Virus record (IMG/VR): IMGVR_UViG_3300044837_000078
Location: 1 to 64,000 of that record
Reading direction: 5' to 3' (one strand)
From: a virus
DNA: 64,000 nucleotides
A program made the translations under genes and the position numbers. Shown here in pieces: positions 1 to 7,938 of the stretch (the first letter of the stretch is position 1; each line of letters begins with the position of its first letter). The notes below the pieces were generated by a model that searched no databases, had not been told where the DNA came from, and saw only the letters and a program-made list of their open reading frames with translations.

Positions 1-597
1 GGTCGGCGCGACGAATACCGGGATGCCCATCAGCACCGCATCAACTGCGACGTTGCTGGAGTGGGTCACCAGCGCCCAGCAGTTGCGCAGATCATCAGCT
101 AGCGGCGTCTTGCTCAATCGGTCGCGTACGACAATGGGGCGGTCGGTGCACCGCCTGACGTCCGCGACAATGCTAGCGATCCACGGCGGCATGTTGAAGC
201 CGATGGCCTGTCCGAACTCGCGGCCAGGCATCGCGATCAGAATGTGTCGCCCGTCGGCGTGCCACGGCTTCATAGCGACGCTGATGCGCGATGGCGGCGC
301 GTCCGTAAGAAGCGCCGGGCTCATGCCGCGATAGGTCATCCGGTAGTAGCAATCCGGTCCCTGGCCGCCGCGGCCTGGTTTCACCCATCCGTTGTCGAGA
401 TGCCAGAACGGGCGATTGCGTTTCATGGCCAGCGGTATCGCGACCAGCGCCAGCCACAGCTGGCCCCAGATTACGATGGCCTGATCGTCATCCGGCGGCA
501 GACCGTATTTCTGCCTTGCCCCGGGCCAACCTTGCGCAAGCGCCTCCATCAGCATCCCGGATTTTGCGGGACGCTGAGGCTCGACGCAGCACCACAC
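1..597 (-). CDS. GT-B-like glycosyltransferase or capsule-processing protein, partial
   Basis: An open frame of 199 codons runs from a GTG at 597 off the left edge, so the C-terminus is missing. The motif THSSNVAVDAVLMGIPVF near the visible end resembles the donor-binding region of GT-B sugar transferases and capsule-processing proteins. The N-terminal part is rich in Trp and Arg and shows no signal peptide. It lies directly behind the FkbM gene (same frame, one codon after its stop) in a cluster of sugar-modifying genes, which supports a role in glycan transfer. There is no clear ribosome binding site, so translation may be coupled to the upstream gene. The family call is inference. Confidence 0.6.
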   Translation of the reverse strand, partial: MWCCVEPQRPAKSGMLMEALAQGWPGARQKYGLPPDDDQAIVIWGQLWLALVAIPLAMKRNRPFWHLDNGWVKPGRGGQGPDCYYRMTYRGMSPALLTDAPPSRISVAMKPWHADGRHILIAMPGREFGQAIGFNMPPWIASIVADVRRCTDRPIVVRDRLSKTPLADDLRNCWALVTHSSNVAVDAVLMGIPVFVAPT

Positions 598-600
598 GGG

Positions 601-1254
601 CTATTTCCAGCGACAGATAAAGTCGCCGCTGATCTCCTTGACCACTTCCGCACCCCAAGAAACCAGCAGAGTGACTGCGACCGTATCGGCCAGACCGAAT
701 TGCGATCCCTTGCCGGGTTTTTGTTCAACCACGATGCACGGTTTATCGCGCTTGATCGTGTGCTCGCCGCCTCTTAGTGCGAAGTACTCATAACCTTCGC
801 AATCGAGCTTTAGAAAATCAACGTCCTTCAGTTCGAACGAGTCCAGCGTCTTCATTTGCGCCGAGTGCTCGCCGCCTTCCTTCACGTAGGTATCGCCGGA
901 CGACGATTCTCCGGTGTGAAGCGAGACGTTCCCCTCATGATCGCCAAGCGCATACGGAAACAGCGTGACGTTCCGAACTTCGAACCACTTCATGTTCCGC
1001 TCGAAGCAAGCGCGGTGGTTGACCACAGGCTCGAAGGCCGTCACACCGCCGAAGCATGCTGCCATCGGCCTGGCCCAAAGCCCGCAGTGCCCGCCTACAT
1101 CGACGGCGTGGCGAAAGTTGCGGATGAGCGGCATCGCCGCCATCAGCTTGTGCAACTGATAACTTGGGCCGCCCGCAAATTGCGGCCCATTCTCGAGGAA
1201 CGAAACCAGATGTTCCTCGCCGTCCGGCAGCCAAAACCCGTTGACCTGTTTCAC
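601..1254 (-). CDS. FkbM-family SAM-dependent methyltransferase
   Basis: This 217-residue protein has the FkbM signature: an AdoMet-binding loop AVDVGGHCGLW near residue 50, the acidic strand FEPV about 25 residues later, and the family hallmark VDFLKLDCEGYEYFALRGG around residues 143-161. Family members O-methylate sugars or polyketides. It starts with GTG and sits among genes for glycosyltransferases and a sugar cupin, so the likely substrate is a sugar attached to the virion or to the host surface. The fold assignment is firm; the substrate is inferred. Confidence 0.88.
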   Translation of the reverse strand: MKQVNGFWLPDGEEHLVSFLENGPQFAGGPSYQLHKLMAAMPLIRNFRHAVDVGGHCGLWARPMAACFGGVTAFEPVVNHRACFERNMKWFEVRNVTLFPYALGDHEGNVSLHTGESSSGDTYVKEGGEHSAQMKTLDSFELKDVDFLKLDCEGYEYFALRGGEHTIKRDKPCIVVEQKPGKGSQFGLADTVAVTLLVSWGAEVVKEISGDFICRWK

Positions 1255-1255
1255 T

Positions 1256-1468
1256 TCAATTCATCCGCTCTGCTTCCTCGGCGTCCCTGTCCCGATCCAG
1301 CCAATGGGCGTTGTCAGCCTGCAGCTTTTCTCGCGCCGCCTGATCTGGTGTGACTTTAAAAGCGTGCTCATACGCCGCCCGCCGCCAGTTGAATGGCTCG
1401 GTCGCATTATGCGGAAGGCCAATTTCATAGTTACTCGACTGCCAGAACTTTTCACCTATCCCAAACAT
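1256..1468 (-). CDS. Hypothetical 70-residue protein
   Basis: A short gene between the small membrane protein and FkbM. The chosen ATG at 1468 lies within the last codons of the upstream small gene; an in-frame start at 1513 would add 15 residues. The product begins MFGIGEKFW and has a charged, helical C-terminus (HWLDRDRDAEEAERMN). It ends almost at the FkbM GTG start, so the two are probably translationally coupled. No function is recognised. Confidence 0.6.
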   Translation of the reverse strand: MFGIGEKFWQSSNYEIGLPHNATEPFNWRRAAYEHAFKVTPDQAAREKLQADNAHWLDRDRDAEEAERMN

Positions 1469-1604
1469 GTACTGCACTCCTCCAAATATCGAACGCCGCA
1501 ACGGCAAGAACAAAGTAAGTCGTCATCACCACAAGAGCAAATTCGAAAGGTTCACTCGGCCGCGGCTTGCGCCGTTCCGATAGAACGATAATCTCTGCGG
1601 TCAT
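1452..1604 (-). CDS. Small single-span membrane protein
   Basis: A 50-residue frame begins at an ATG inside the 3' end of the GT9-like gene and overlaps the next gene by 17 bases. After a basic N-terminus (SERRKPRPSEP) it has one hydrophobic segment of about 20 residues (FALVVMTTYFVLAVAAF). The overlap pattern matches the rest of the operon, and the composition is not what a random shadow frame would give. It could anchor a glycosylation complex to the membrane, but that is speculation. Confidence 0.42.
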   Translation of the reverse strand: MTAEIIVLSERRKPRPSEPFEFALVVMTTYFVLAVAAFDIWRSAVHVWDR

Positions 1605-2364
1605 CCAAAATCCCTCGCGCCGCGTCCAAAACCTGTTCCGCCTCGATCGCGTCCATCGCCTGCCTGCAGTGCCAGCACTCTTGCGTGTTGCCGCAGGCCT
1701 CGTCCGCGCCGAACAGGTTGACGTGGGTCGCATAGCCCGTCGTCATCGGGTGAATATAGCCGCCGAAGATCACCACTGCCGGCGTGCCGACCGCGGCGGC
1801 ACCGTGGTGCAACCCGCCTTCGGGGCCGATGTAGAGCGAGCATCGCGCCAGCATCGCAAGCGAGGTGCGGAAATCCGGGCTTGAGATTGCAGTGGCGCCA
1901 GGAACGATCCGCTGGCCGTAATTGAACTGCACGACCTGATGGCCATCGCGCGCCAGTTGTTTTGCAACCGCCTTGTAGCGCTCCCACGGCCAGCGCTTGT
2001 TCGGCGCCAGTGCCTTGACGTGCGGCTCAATCAGAACGGCCCCAGCTGGCATCTCGAAGGCGGCGCGCTCGATCTCCTGCGGCGTGAAAAACATCTCGCC
2101 AGGTGTGGCGCGAAAATCCTCATTCCAGCGCCAGCCGCCATTCCGAGGCGTGCCGTAGAGCCTGTGCGCAGTATAGTGCCCAATCCATACGATGTCGCGA
2201 TCACGCTCCGAACCGGGCGGTGCGACGTTCTCATTGCCCTGAAAAATCAAATGCGCGTTTGCGTGCCAGTGGATGCGCCGGCCGTCGCCGAAGGCTATCC
2301 GCTTGCCGCGCGCGCGGGCGCCCCGGGCCATGCCGGAGCCCATGACCTCGTCACCTAGCCCCAC
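1552..2364 (-). CDS. GT9-like (heptosyltransferase-type) glycosyltransferase
   Basis: This 270-residue protein starts MGLGDEVMGSGMARGARARG and carries, in the C-terminal half, the GT-B donor site pattern CSLYIGPEGGLHHGAAAVGTPAVVIFGG typical of ADP-heptose:LPS transferases (GT9). The N-terminal domain is shorter than in bacterial GT9 enzymes (usually 320-350 residues). A Cys-rich stretch (CGNTQECWHC) precedes the end. It overlaps the cupin gene by 14 bases. Known relatives transfer a sugar from a nucleotide donor; the acceptor here is unknown. Confidence 0.78.
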   Translation of the reverse strand: MGLGDEVMGSGMARGARARGKRIAFGDGRRIHWHANAHLIFQGNENVAPPGSERDRDIVWIGHYTAHRLYGTPRNGGWRWNEDFRATPGEMFFTPQEIERAAFEMPAGAVLIEPHVKALAPNKRWPWERYKAVAKQLARDGHQVVQFNYGQRIVPGATAISSPDFRTSLAMLARCSLYIGPEGGLHHGAAAVGTPAVVIFGGYIHPMTTGYATHVNLFGADEACGNTQECWHCRQAMDAIEAEQVLDAARGILDDRRDYRSIGTAQAAAE

Positions 2365-2713
2365 GTTTCACCAGCCCGCCAACGTCCTTGCGAATGATGT
2401 CCTCGGATAGTTCCGGCGGATAGTAAATCTCGATCGCCTGTGCGCCGCGGGCGCCGGTCATGAACCGATGTTCCTCACCGGGCGGCACCGTGGTGAACTC
2501 GCCGGCCTTGATCTCAGTCACGTCGATCAGATCGTAAGCAGCCTTGTGGACCTCGATCTTGAGCGCACCCGACTGGACGAAAAACGCGTTCCACTTGTTG
2601 CGATGCAGGTGCAGCGAGCAGCGCGAATTCGGCTTGATGGTGAGGCGATGCACTTCGATGAACGGTGTCCGCAACAAAAGCTCGGTGCAGCCCCAGACCT
2701 TGCCGACTTTCAT
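2351..2713 (-). CDS. Cupin-fold sugar isomerase/epimerase-like protein
   Basis: A compact 120-residue single cupin. The two metal-binding motifs are visible as HLHRNKWNAFFVQSG (around residues 36-50) and PPGEEHRF (around 78-85), as in the cupin domain of type II mannose-6-phosphate isomerase and WxcM/epimerase-type enzymes. It overlaps both neighbours by a few bases. In this setting it probably isomerises or epimerises a nucleotide sugar for the adjacent transferases; the precise reaction is not deducible. Confidence 0.72.
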   Translation of the reverse strand: MKVGKVWGCTELLLRTPFIEVHRLTIKPNSRCSLHLHRNKWNAFFVQSGALKIEVHKAAYDLIDVTEIKAGEFTTVPPGEEHRFMTGARGAQAIEIYYPPELSEDIIRKDVGGLVKRGAR

Positions 2714-3492
2714 CGCCTATAGTCACCGAACGGCTCTGTCCGGTAGCGGTCCAGCGTATAGCCGGCCTCGATCGCGTCCCGCAGATACTTGTCGAACAGC
2801 GCCTGCACCTCGACGCGCGGGTGAGGGCGCGACTCGCCGGCGAACCAGTGCGGCCGCCCTTCGGCGGCAAGCCTCGCCTTGGCGTGCTTGTGCGTTGGCT
2901 GCGTCGGAATGTTGGTGTAGTGCAGCGCCTTCACGTCGGGATCGAAGATCGTGGGATAGCTCTCGCCGTCGCGGCAGTTCCAGTTGCCGTCGAAGGCTTG
3001 AATCCATTTTGAGCCGCTGTCGGCCAGCGTGCGGCGGATATTGCGGTAGCAGTTTGGGGCCTGCCGGATGTCGTGGATTGGTGGCAGGATGCGCTCCAGC
3101 GCCTCGCAATCCATCAGCATCGTGCAGAACGTGTTGCCGTCGCCCTTGGAGATGATCGCCTTGCCGGGCTCGAATGCCTGATCGTTGAGCTTGGCGATGT
3201 CGTCCATGACGATCATGTCGCAATCCATGTAGATTGCGTTGCCCTTGTAATTGCACGCCGCCGGGATGCCCCAGCGCAGCGCCGAGAACGGCGTCGCCCA
3301 GGTCGAGGTTCGCCAGCCTTGGCCCTTGTCCGGGTTCGAATACCAGAAGCTCGCAGGATCCTTCGACAATCGCATCCAGACCAGATCGATGTCGTCGGCC
3401 GGGTGATGGCGCCGCAGCGAATACTCAAACACGGCCTGTGCTTCCAGATCCTCGTCGTTGGCCGAGGTTCCGATAAACATCCTGATCGTCAT
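2710..3492 (-). CDS. GT8-like (DxD) glycosyltransferase
   Basis: A 260-residue protein starting MTIRMFIGTSANDEDLEAQ with a GT-A arrangement. An N-terminal Rossmann-like part is followed by the metal/nucleotide-binding DxD motif in IYMDCDMIVMDDI near residue 109, then a C-terminal HYTN and HWF region like that of glycogenin/GT8 enzymes. It would transfer a sugar from a UDP- or GDP-donor. It overlaps the genes on both sides by 4 bases, so it is fully embedded in the late operon behind the capsid gene. Confidence 0.75.
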   Translation of the reverse strand: MTIRMFIGTSANDEDLEAQAVFEYSLRRHHPADDIDLVWMRLSKDPASFWYSNPDKGQGWRTSTWATPFSALRWGIPAACNYKGNAIYMDCDMIVMDDIAKLNDQAFEPGKAIISKGDGNTFCTMLMDCEALERILPPIHDIRQAPNCYRNIRRTLADSGSKWIQAFDGNWNCRDGESYPTIFDPDVKALHYTNIPTQPTHKHAKARLAAEGRPHWFAGESRPHPRVEVQALFDKYLRDAIEAGYTLDRYRTEPFGDYRR

Positions 3493-4205
3493 TGCGCCGC
3501 CAGTTGGGTAAGGAGCGCCACGCCTTCATCGACGCTGCATTTGTCGAACGCGCGTACCGTGGTGACCGGCGAGGCGTTCATGACCTTGATATTTTTGACC
3601 AGAAGCTGGTCGCGGCAACCGAGGAAGTTGTCTCCCCAGTTTTGCCAATAACGGGCGTTGTGACGTGCGCCATTGCGCCACGTCTCCGGGTCCATCTCGA
3701 CATAGCGCTCATGGTTGTGGTGAACGTCGGGATGATCGAGATAATCGAACCCGAACAGCACCCATTGCCATGGATGCCGGCGCGGCCCGCGCTTGTGGAA
3801 TCCTAGTTGCGTTGCGCCAAAACCGGAATTGCCGCCCGATTGAATGACGCTAGGGTCGTTGCTGTAGCCGTCGAACCGCGAGCGCAGATAATAGGTCGCG
3901 CCTTCGATAACAGCGCACGGCCCATATTCAGGCTCGACGGCGAAATGTTTTTCCATCCGCAGCGCGTTGAACCGCGCGGCCCGCTTGTTGATGTAGGGAC
4001 GATCCAGCGAGAACAGCGCATCCGCGAACGGCACATCCCAAATCGTCTCGTTGACAGCAATGACGCGGATGCCAGGTATGCGCAGCCGATCGAAGTCAAA
4101 GCCTTTCAGAGATGGGCCGCCGCCAACTATCGCTAACGGGCGATCGTCCCACCACGGCTCGGCGACTGAGCCGAGCGGCGGCAGCGGCGAATTACGCTGC
4201 AGCAT
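3489..4205 (-). CDS. DUF115-like protein (MptE-type Rossmann fold)
   Basis: A 238-residue protein with an N-terminal nucleotide-binding loop LAIVGGGPSLKGFDFDRL (about residues 24-41), followed by VIAVNETIWDVPFADALFSLD. This pattern is seen in DUF115 proteins, some of which modify glycans or flagellin. A long aromatic/His-rich middle (HPWQWVLFGFDYLDHPDVHHNH) is characteristic of phage-encoded versions. Placement before a GT8-like gene supports a role in glycosylation. The family call is moderate and the activity unknown. Confidence 0.65.
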   Translation of the reverse strand: MLQRNSPLPPLGSVAEPWWDDRPLAIVGGGPSLKGFDFDRLRIPGIRVIAVNETIWDVPFADALFSLDRPYINKRAARFNALRMEKHFAVEPEYGPCAVIEGATYYLRSRFDGYSNDPSVIQSGGNSGFGATQLGFHKRGPRRHPWQWVLFGFDYLDHPDVHHNHERYVEMDPETWRNGARHNARYWQNWGDNFLGCRDQLLVKNIKVMNASPVTTVRAFDKCSVDEGVALLTQLAAQ

Positions 4206-4464
4206 TCTTGCGCGGTCGGCCGGGCCCGCGTTTGGCGCGCTGCTCTAGCACTTGCGCCACAGCGGTCATCGGGGGCGATGCGACCGCGATCCATCGCTTG
4301 ACGTACATTTCTTCCAGCACGCGCGGCGAGTTGATCGTGGTCTTGTCGAACGGCTCGCCCGGCTTCGGCTGGTAGCCGTTGACGGTAAAGCCTTGCGGCC
4401 ATGCCGACACCTCGAAATCGGCGTAGGGATCGAACTTCGGGAGCCAGTAATACGATGGTGCCAT
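4192..4464 (-). CDS. Small basic-tailed protein downstream of capsid
   Basis: Ninety residues starting MAPSYYWLPKFDPYADFEV, ending in KRGPGRPRKNAAA, which looks like an AT-hook (GRPRK). The ATG at 4464 is preferred because it lies just after the capsid stop; an upstream start would overlap that gene. Position after the major capsid gene is where HK97-type phages place connector or minor capsid genes, but no such family is recognised here. Confidence 0.7.
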   Translation of the reverse strand: MAPSYYWLPKFDPYADFEVSAWPQGFTVNGYQPKPGEPFDKTTINSPRVLEEMYVKRWIAVASPPMTAVAQVLEQRAKRGPGRPRKNAAA

Positions 4465-4487
4465 AGAACCGGCTCCCGCTTTCGTTA

Positions 4488-5501
4488 TCAAGCAACCACG
4501 GTCGCGAAAAACGTTCCGCATTCCGCAGCTACAAGCTTTTGCGTGAACGCCATCTGCATTTCGATCCGGTCGGATTCCAGATTCTCCATGCGGAAGCGCT
4601 TGACGCGCTGGCCGGCATTGCCCGCGCCGAGGAATCCCGTCCAGGAGAACGTGTAACCGCCGGATGGCTGCATCAGACTCGGCGCCGGAGCTGCGTACAC
4701 CAGCAACGCCGCCTTGCCGCCGATGAAGGCGTTGGACTCAAGTCCGTTGAACGTGCCGCTTTCATGGCCGGTGTTCTGCACAGCGTCCATGACCAGGAGG
4801 CTGTCGATTTCCATCAAGGCCGCAACCGCCTGCTTGGTGACGATCGCCGGTGCGCCCGGGGAAGCGCCGTATTTGATGCGGTCGGTGATCGACCCGTGAT
4901 CCTCGAGCTTCGACCAGACCTGTCGGCCAAGCACGAGCTTGTTGGGACGGAAACCGCCGGACGCCAGATGGATCTTGTCCGCGTTGGAACGCACGTCGGT
5001 GATCGGCGTGGCGTTCGGGTCGTTCCATTGCAACACGGTGTTGCCCGCGGGCGAGGCCGAAACGCCGGTGACGTCCACACCAGAGCCGGTCCAGATGCCG
5101 GTGGTGAAGTAGTTCGACGCCCACTGCACTTCGCGGCTGATCAGCGCCTGATTGGACAGGAACATGGTGGCGTCGCGGTCCATGTCCAGCGGCGAATCCG
5201 CGTTGGCGCGGATCTGGTCTTCGACGTCCTTGTGCAGCGCCCAAACCGGGGCGTAGTACGACGGCGTATTGTCGATCCGGTAGCTAGCGCCGGCGGATTC
5301 CGTTCCTGGCGCGCGCTGGCGCATGGTGTCGCGGTTAAAGTCGCCCCGCGAATAGGTGTAATAACGGTCAGACTGCTTGGCGACCGGGACGTTCGGGAAG
5401 ACCTGATCCGCCACGAAAGCGGAGGCATTCTGCATGAACGCGATCGAGATGTTGGTGAGCGGGGTGTTTACGTGGACATCCCCTGCTGTCGGGTTGCTCA
5501 T
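4488..5501 (-). CDS. Major capsid protein
   Basis: A 337-residue protein beginning MSNPTAGDVHVNTPLTNISI with no signal or membrane segment. Its size, position after protease, scaffold and decoration genes, and segments such as VWALHKDVEDQIRANADSPLD and RNLES-type C-terminal strand (KRFRMENLESDRIEMQMAFTQ) fit an HK97-fold coat protein of the family common in alphaproteobacterial phages. The exact Pfam family is not certain. A strong hairpin terminator lies just upstream, so the gene may have its own promoter or depend on readthrough. Confidence 0.82.
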   Translation of the reverse strand: MSNPTAGDVHVNTPLTNISIAFMQNASAFVADQVFPNVPVAKQSDRYYTYSRGDFNRDTMRQRAPGTESAGASYRIDNTPSYYAPVWALHKDVEDQIRANADSPLDMDRDATMFLSNQALISREVQWASNYFTTGIWTGSGVDVTGVSASPAGNTVLQWNDPNATPITDVRSNADKIHLASGGFRPNKLVLGRQVWSKLEDHGSITDRIKYGASPGAPAIVTKQAVAALMEIDSLLVMDAVQNTGHESGTFNGLESNAFIGGKAALLVYAAPAPSLMQPSGGYTFSWTGFLGAGNAGQRVKRFRMENLESDRIEMQMAFTQKLVAAECGTFFATVVA

Positions 5502-5542
5502 TTGACTTATCCTTTAAGTCGGATCGAATAGAAAATGCCCAA

Positions 5543-5565
5543 CAAAAAGCCGCCCGAAGGCGGCT
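5543..5565 (-). terminator. Rho-independent terminator between decoration and capsid genes
   Basis: On the minus strand AGCCGCC-TTCG-GGCGGCT is followed by TTTTTG: a perfect 7-bp GC stem, a stable UUCG-type loop and a U-run. It lies after the decoration protein gene and 40 bases before the capsid start, so it would reduce or reset transcription inside the head operon. Confidence 0.75.
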
Positions 5566-5595
5566 GTCAGGGCGGAGGGTGCAGCGCTAGTCGGG

Positions 5596-5967
5596 TTACG
5601 ACAGGCCGCGGGGCTGGATCAGCATCGCGAAGATGTCACCGCTTGAGGCCGAAGCCAGAGCGATGCCCATGAAATTATTGTCGGCCGACGAGGCGTTGAC
5701 CGCAGCACCGTTGGCATCGGCAACCAGCGCCTGGCCTGCGGTGATCGAACCGCCGGCCACGACCTTGCTAATGCCGCTGGGACGGATGCGAGCGGCGCGG
5801 GTAGCCGCCGCAGGGGCATCCTGCAGAACGCCTGCGGAAAGCTGGCCGCGGGTCGAAACGGCTGCGTTGCCCGACGAGTCGACGGTGATGAAGCGGTACT
5901 GCTTGGTGGAAAGATCGGCTGCCGCAGGCAGCGAGAAGTCGAGATTATTACCGTGATCGAACGACAT
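5596..5967 (-). CDS. Capsid decoration / head-stabilising protein (DUF2190-like)
   Basis: A 123-residue, Ala/Gly/Ser-rich beta protein (RFITVDSSGNAAVSTRGQLSAGV; GGSITAGQALVADANGAAV) resembling small decoration proteins encoded directly before the coat protein. An AAGGAA ribosome site precedes the ATG. No catalytic motif is present. The call combines composition and gene order. Confidence 0.68.
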   Translation of the reverse strand: MSFDHGNNLDFSLPAAADLSTKQYRFITVDSSGNAAVSTRGQLSAGVLQDAPAAATRAARIRPSGISKVVAGGSITAGQALVADANGAAVNASSADNNFMGIALASASSGDIFAMLIQPRGLS

Positions 5968-6078
5968 GGGTCGTTCCTTTCATTTTATCGAAGATAAAAG
6001 GGAAATGCGGGGGCGCGCCCGCCGGCCGTCAGGAGGACCAGCCAGCGAGCGCTAACCGCGCGATTGCCGCCCAGGAGC

Positions 6079-7188
6079 TTAAGCGGCGCGCTTCTCGGTG
6101 AGCGACTTGGCGTAGGCAGCCTTGCCCTCGGCCGTCTCGAGCACCTTGGTGTAGGCGACTGCCTTGGACACCGTCTTGTCCGCGGCCATGTAGGTCGCGA
6201 CCATCTTCTCGATATCGCCTTCGCCAGTGCCTTCGCCGCTGCCGTCCTTGCCGAGCGTGGTCAGTTGGGTTTTCATCGCCGCATTGCCGCCCTTGAGCAT
6301 GGCCTCGACGACCTCGCGGTCCTCTTTCGCCAGTTTGGAGACAGCGCGCAGGGCTTTCGCCTTGGCGATCGACGTGCCAGGCAGCGACGGGATTTCGGTC
6401 TCGGCGCGCTTGGTGAAGGCGTTGATCTCGTTGGTCTCGGTCAGGGATTTCATGACCTTGAACTGATCCTCGCCGATCACCGACTTGCGCAGCACAACGC
6501 CGTCATGCTCGAGAGTTTCATCGCTCTTGGCAATGTCGGCGCGTTTGGCGATCTCGGCGTCGAACTCTTCCTTGGCCTTGGCGACCGCCTTGGCGACGCG
6601 CTTCTCGGTATAGGAGCGCCATGCCTTCTTGGCATTGTCGTCCATATCGTCCGCGTCAGGCTCGGGTTCGCCGTCGGTGGAGCTGTCGTCATACGGCTTT
6701 TTCTTGGGTGCCGCCTTCTGCAGAGCGGTAAGCGCCGCCGTGGTGTCAGTGAGTTTCTTGGTGATCTCGCCGGTCGACTTTGCGACCGCGTCTGCGATCA
6801 TCTTCTGGATTTCTGCTTCGGTCATGTCTTCAATCCTTTCATGGCCGTGGTGGCTTTTGGCTACCCAACCGTCGGGCAGCATGGAGGTTGCGCCGAGCGA
6901 CTTGGCGCGGCTGATGATATGGGCTTTTGCCTTGGCCGGGTCTTTGGCCCTGCCGATGGCGTGGATGGCGTTCTTGAGGTCCGCCGTGGTGGAAATGGGA
7001 AAGCTGCCGTCTGGCAATGCCGCCCCGGTGGATGCGAGATGATCGCGCTGGTCGGACGTAAAGTCGCGTTTCCAGTATTCATCGGCGCTGTCGTCGCGCT
7101 TCATGATGGTCATGCGCGCGCCGGCCTGGGCCGGCCGGTCAACGGCGCTGATCTCGTTCATCTTGAACGCCCGCATGATGCGTTTCAT
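6079..7188 (-). CDS. Scaffolding-type coiled-coil protein with N-terminal S78-like EISAVDRPA motif
   Basis: A 369-residue protein. The ATG at 7188 overlaps the previous stop (ATGA). Residues about 10-30 read MNEISAVDRPAQAGARMTIM, which matches the 'E(V/I)S.VD.PA' strand found in S78/XkdF head maturation proteases. The rest is charged and helical, with long Lys/Ala/Glu coiled-coil stretches (about residues 120-230) typical of internal scaffolds that are degraded on maturation. It lies between the protease and decoration/coat genes, the usual scaffold position. Whether the N-terminal motif completes the separate protease is an open question. Confidence 0.7.
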   Translation of the reverse strand: MKRIMRAFKMNEISAVDRPAQAGARMTIMKRDDSADEYWKRDFTSDQRDHLASTGAALPDGSFPISTTADLKNAIHAIGRAKDPAKAKAHIISRAKSLGATSMLPDGWVAKSHHGHERIEDMTEAEIQKMIADAVAKSTGEITKKLTDTTAALTALQKAAPKKKPYDDSSTDGEPEPDADDMDDNAKKAWRSYTEKRVAKAVAKAKEEFDAEIAKRADIAKSDETLEHDGVVLRKSVIGEDQFKVMKSLTETNEINAFTKRAETEIPSLPGTSIAKAKALRAVSKLAKEDREVVEAMLKGGNAAMKTQLTTLGKDGSGEGTGEGDIEKMVATYMAADKTVSKAVAYTKVLETAEGKAAYAKSLTEKRAA

Positions 7189-7445
7189 TTTGGAGGCTCT
7201 CCGACTTCGATGATGACGTCGCCGCGAACAACTTCCTCTAAGACGTTTTCGCCATCGGTGGTGATATCGCCGTCCTCGTTCACGACAGCGCGGCGCACCC
7301 ATCCTTTGACCGCATCGGCAGCGGTGCACAATTTTTGCGGCACGCCATTCAGCGTTATGGTGATATTCTGATTATTTTTGGACGCCTCGCAATATTGGGT
7401 ATAGCCGGGCTCGCCATCCACAATCGACGCGCGCTCAAGCCTCAT
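7185..7445 (-). CDS. Hypothetical 86-residue head-region protein
   Basis: Starts at an ATG overlapping the previous stop and ends in an ATGA overlap with the scaffold gene, so it is translated in series with its neighbours. The sequence (LERASIVDGEPGYTQYCEAS then KLCTAADAVKGWVRRAVV) has two cysteines and a negatively charged C-terminus. No family is recognised. Confidence 0.68.
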   Translation of the reverse strand: MRLERASIVDGEPGYTQYCEASKNNQNITITLNGVPQKLCTAADAVKGWVRRAVVNEDGDITTDGENVLEEVVRGDVIIEVGEPPK

Positions 7446-7771
7446 GCCGGCAATCCCACCTGTTTCATCGTCTCGCACCGATACCAGCGCTTGATTTCCT
7501 CAAGGTCGCGGTCGGAGCACGTCACTTCGACGCCGGGCTCTGATGTCAGGCTGTGCCGCGCCATCTTCATCTTGAGCCGCACGCACGGCAGCGGCACGGT
7601 CTGGCCGCGCTTGCCGAAATACAGTTTCAGGTCTTCGTCGGTCGGCGGCCCGGCGACGTCGATTTCCTCGCGGCCCATGCCGGCGAGGAACGCGCGCACC
7701 GCATCATGAACGCCGGAGTCGAACGAGATCAGCCAGCGAACGGGCGCGGCAGCGGCAAGGCCGAAGTTCAT
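7442..7771 (-). CDS. Hypothetical 109-residue head-region protein
   Basis: Starts MNFGLAAAAPVRWLISFDSG; the ATG at 7771 overlaps the stop of a 56-residue upstream gene, which makes it preferable to the in-frame start at 7834. It contains a basic segment (VRLKMKMARHSLT) and a Cys-containing C-terminus (CSDRDLEEIKRWYRCETM). No function is recognised; it lies between protease and scaffold. Confidence 0.68.
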   Translation of the reverse strand: MNFGLAAAAPVRWLISFDSGVHDAVRAFLAGMGREEIDVAGPPTDEDLKLYFGKRGQTVPLPCVRLKMKMARHSLTSEPGVEVTCSDRDLEEIKRWYRCETMKQVGLPA

Positions 7772-7938
7772 TGCGCTTTCAGTTCGCGCGTTTTTGCGTC
7801 GATAATTTCGGCACCGATACGCATAAGAGACCAACCGATAATGATTGCCTCTTCCTGTAACCCGCGCTCAATCGCATCTTCGCGAAGCAACCATAGTGAG
7901 CGGCCTACGGGCGAAAGATAGCGAGGCGCCGGTTTCAC
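7768..7938 (-). CDS. Small 56-residue protein in an overlapping gene chain
   Basis: A GTG-started frame overlaps the protease stop (GTGA) and its own stop overlaps the next start (ATGA). The product starts MKPAPRYLSPVGRSLWLLRE and continues with a helical segment including IIIGWSLMRIGAEIIDAKTR. The double overlap exactly fills what would otherwise be a 160-base gap, which is strong circumstantial evidence that it is a gene. Confidence 0.6.
   Translation of the reverse strand: MKPAPRYLSPVGRSLWLLREDAIERGLQEEAIIIGWSLMRIGAEIIDAKTRELKAQ

Noticed and set aside
1248-1263. Second parS-like site (TGTTTCACTTCAAT)
   Set aside because: Only the left half matches; the palindrome is lost, so it is taken as chance.
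4539-5531. Plus-strand frame of 330 codons opposite the major capsid gene
   Set aside because: Arg/Val-rich antisense shadow; capsid reading is supported by operon order.
6064-7371. Long plus-strand frame of 435 codons across the scaffold gene
   Set aside because: It is exactly antisense to the scaffold-like gene, has no overlap-chain context and a composition (FGDLGVELFLGLGDRLGD) typical of the reverse strand of Lys/Ala-rich coding DNA.
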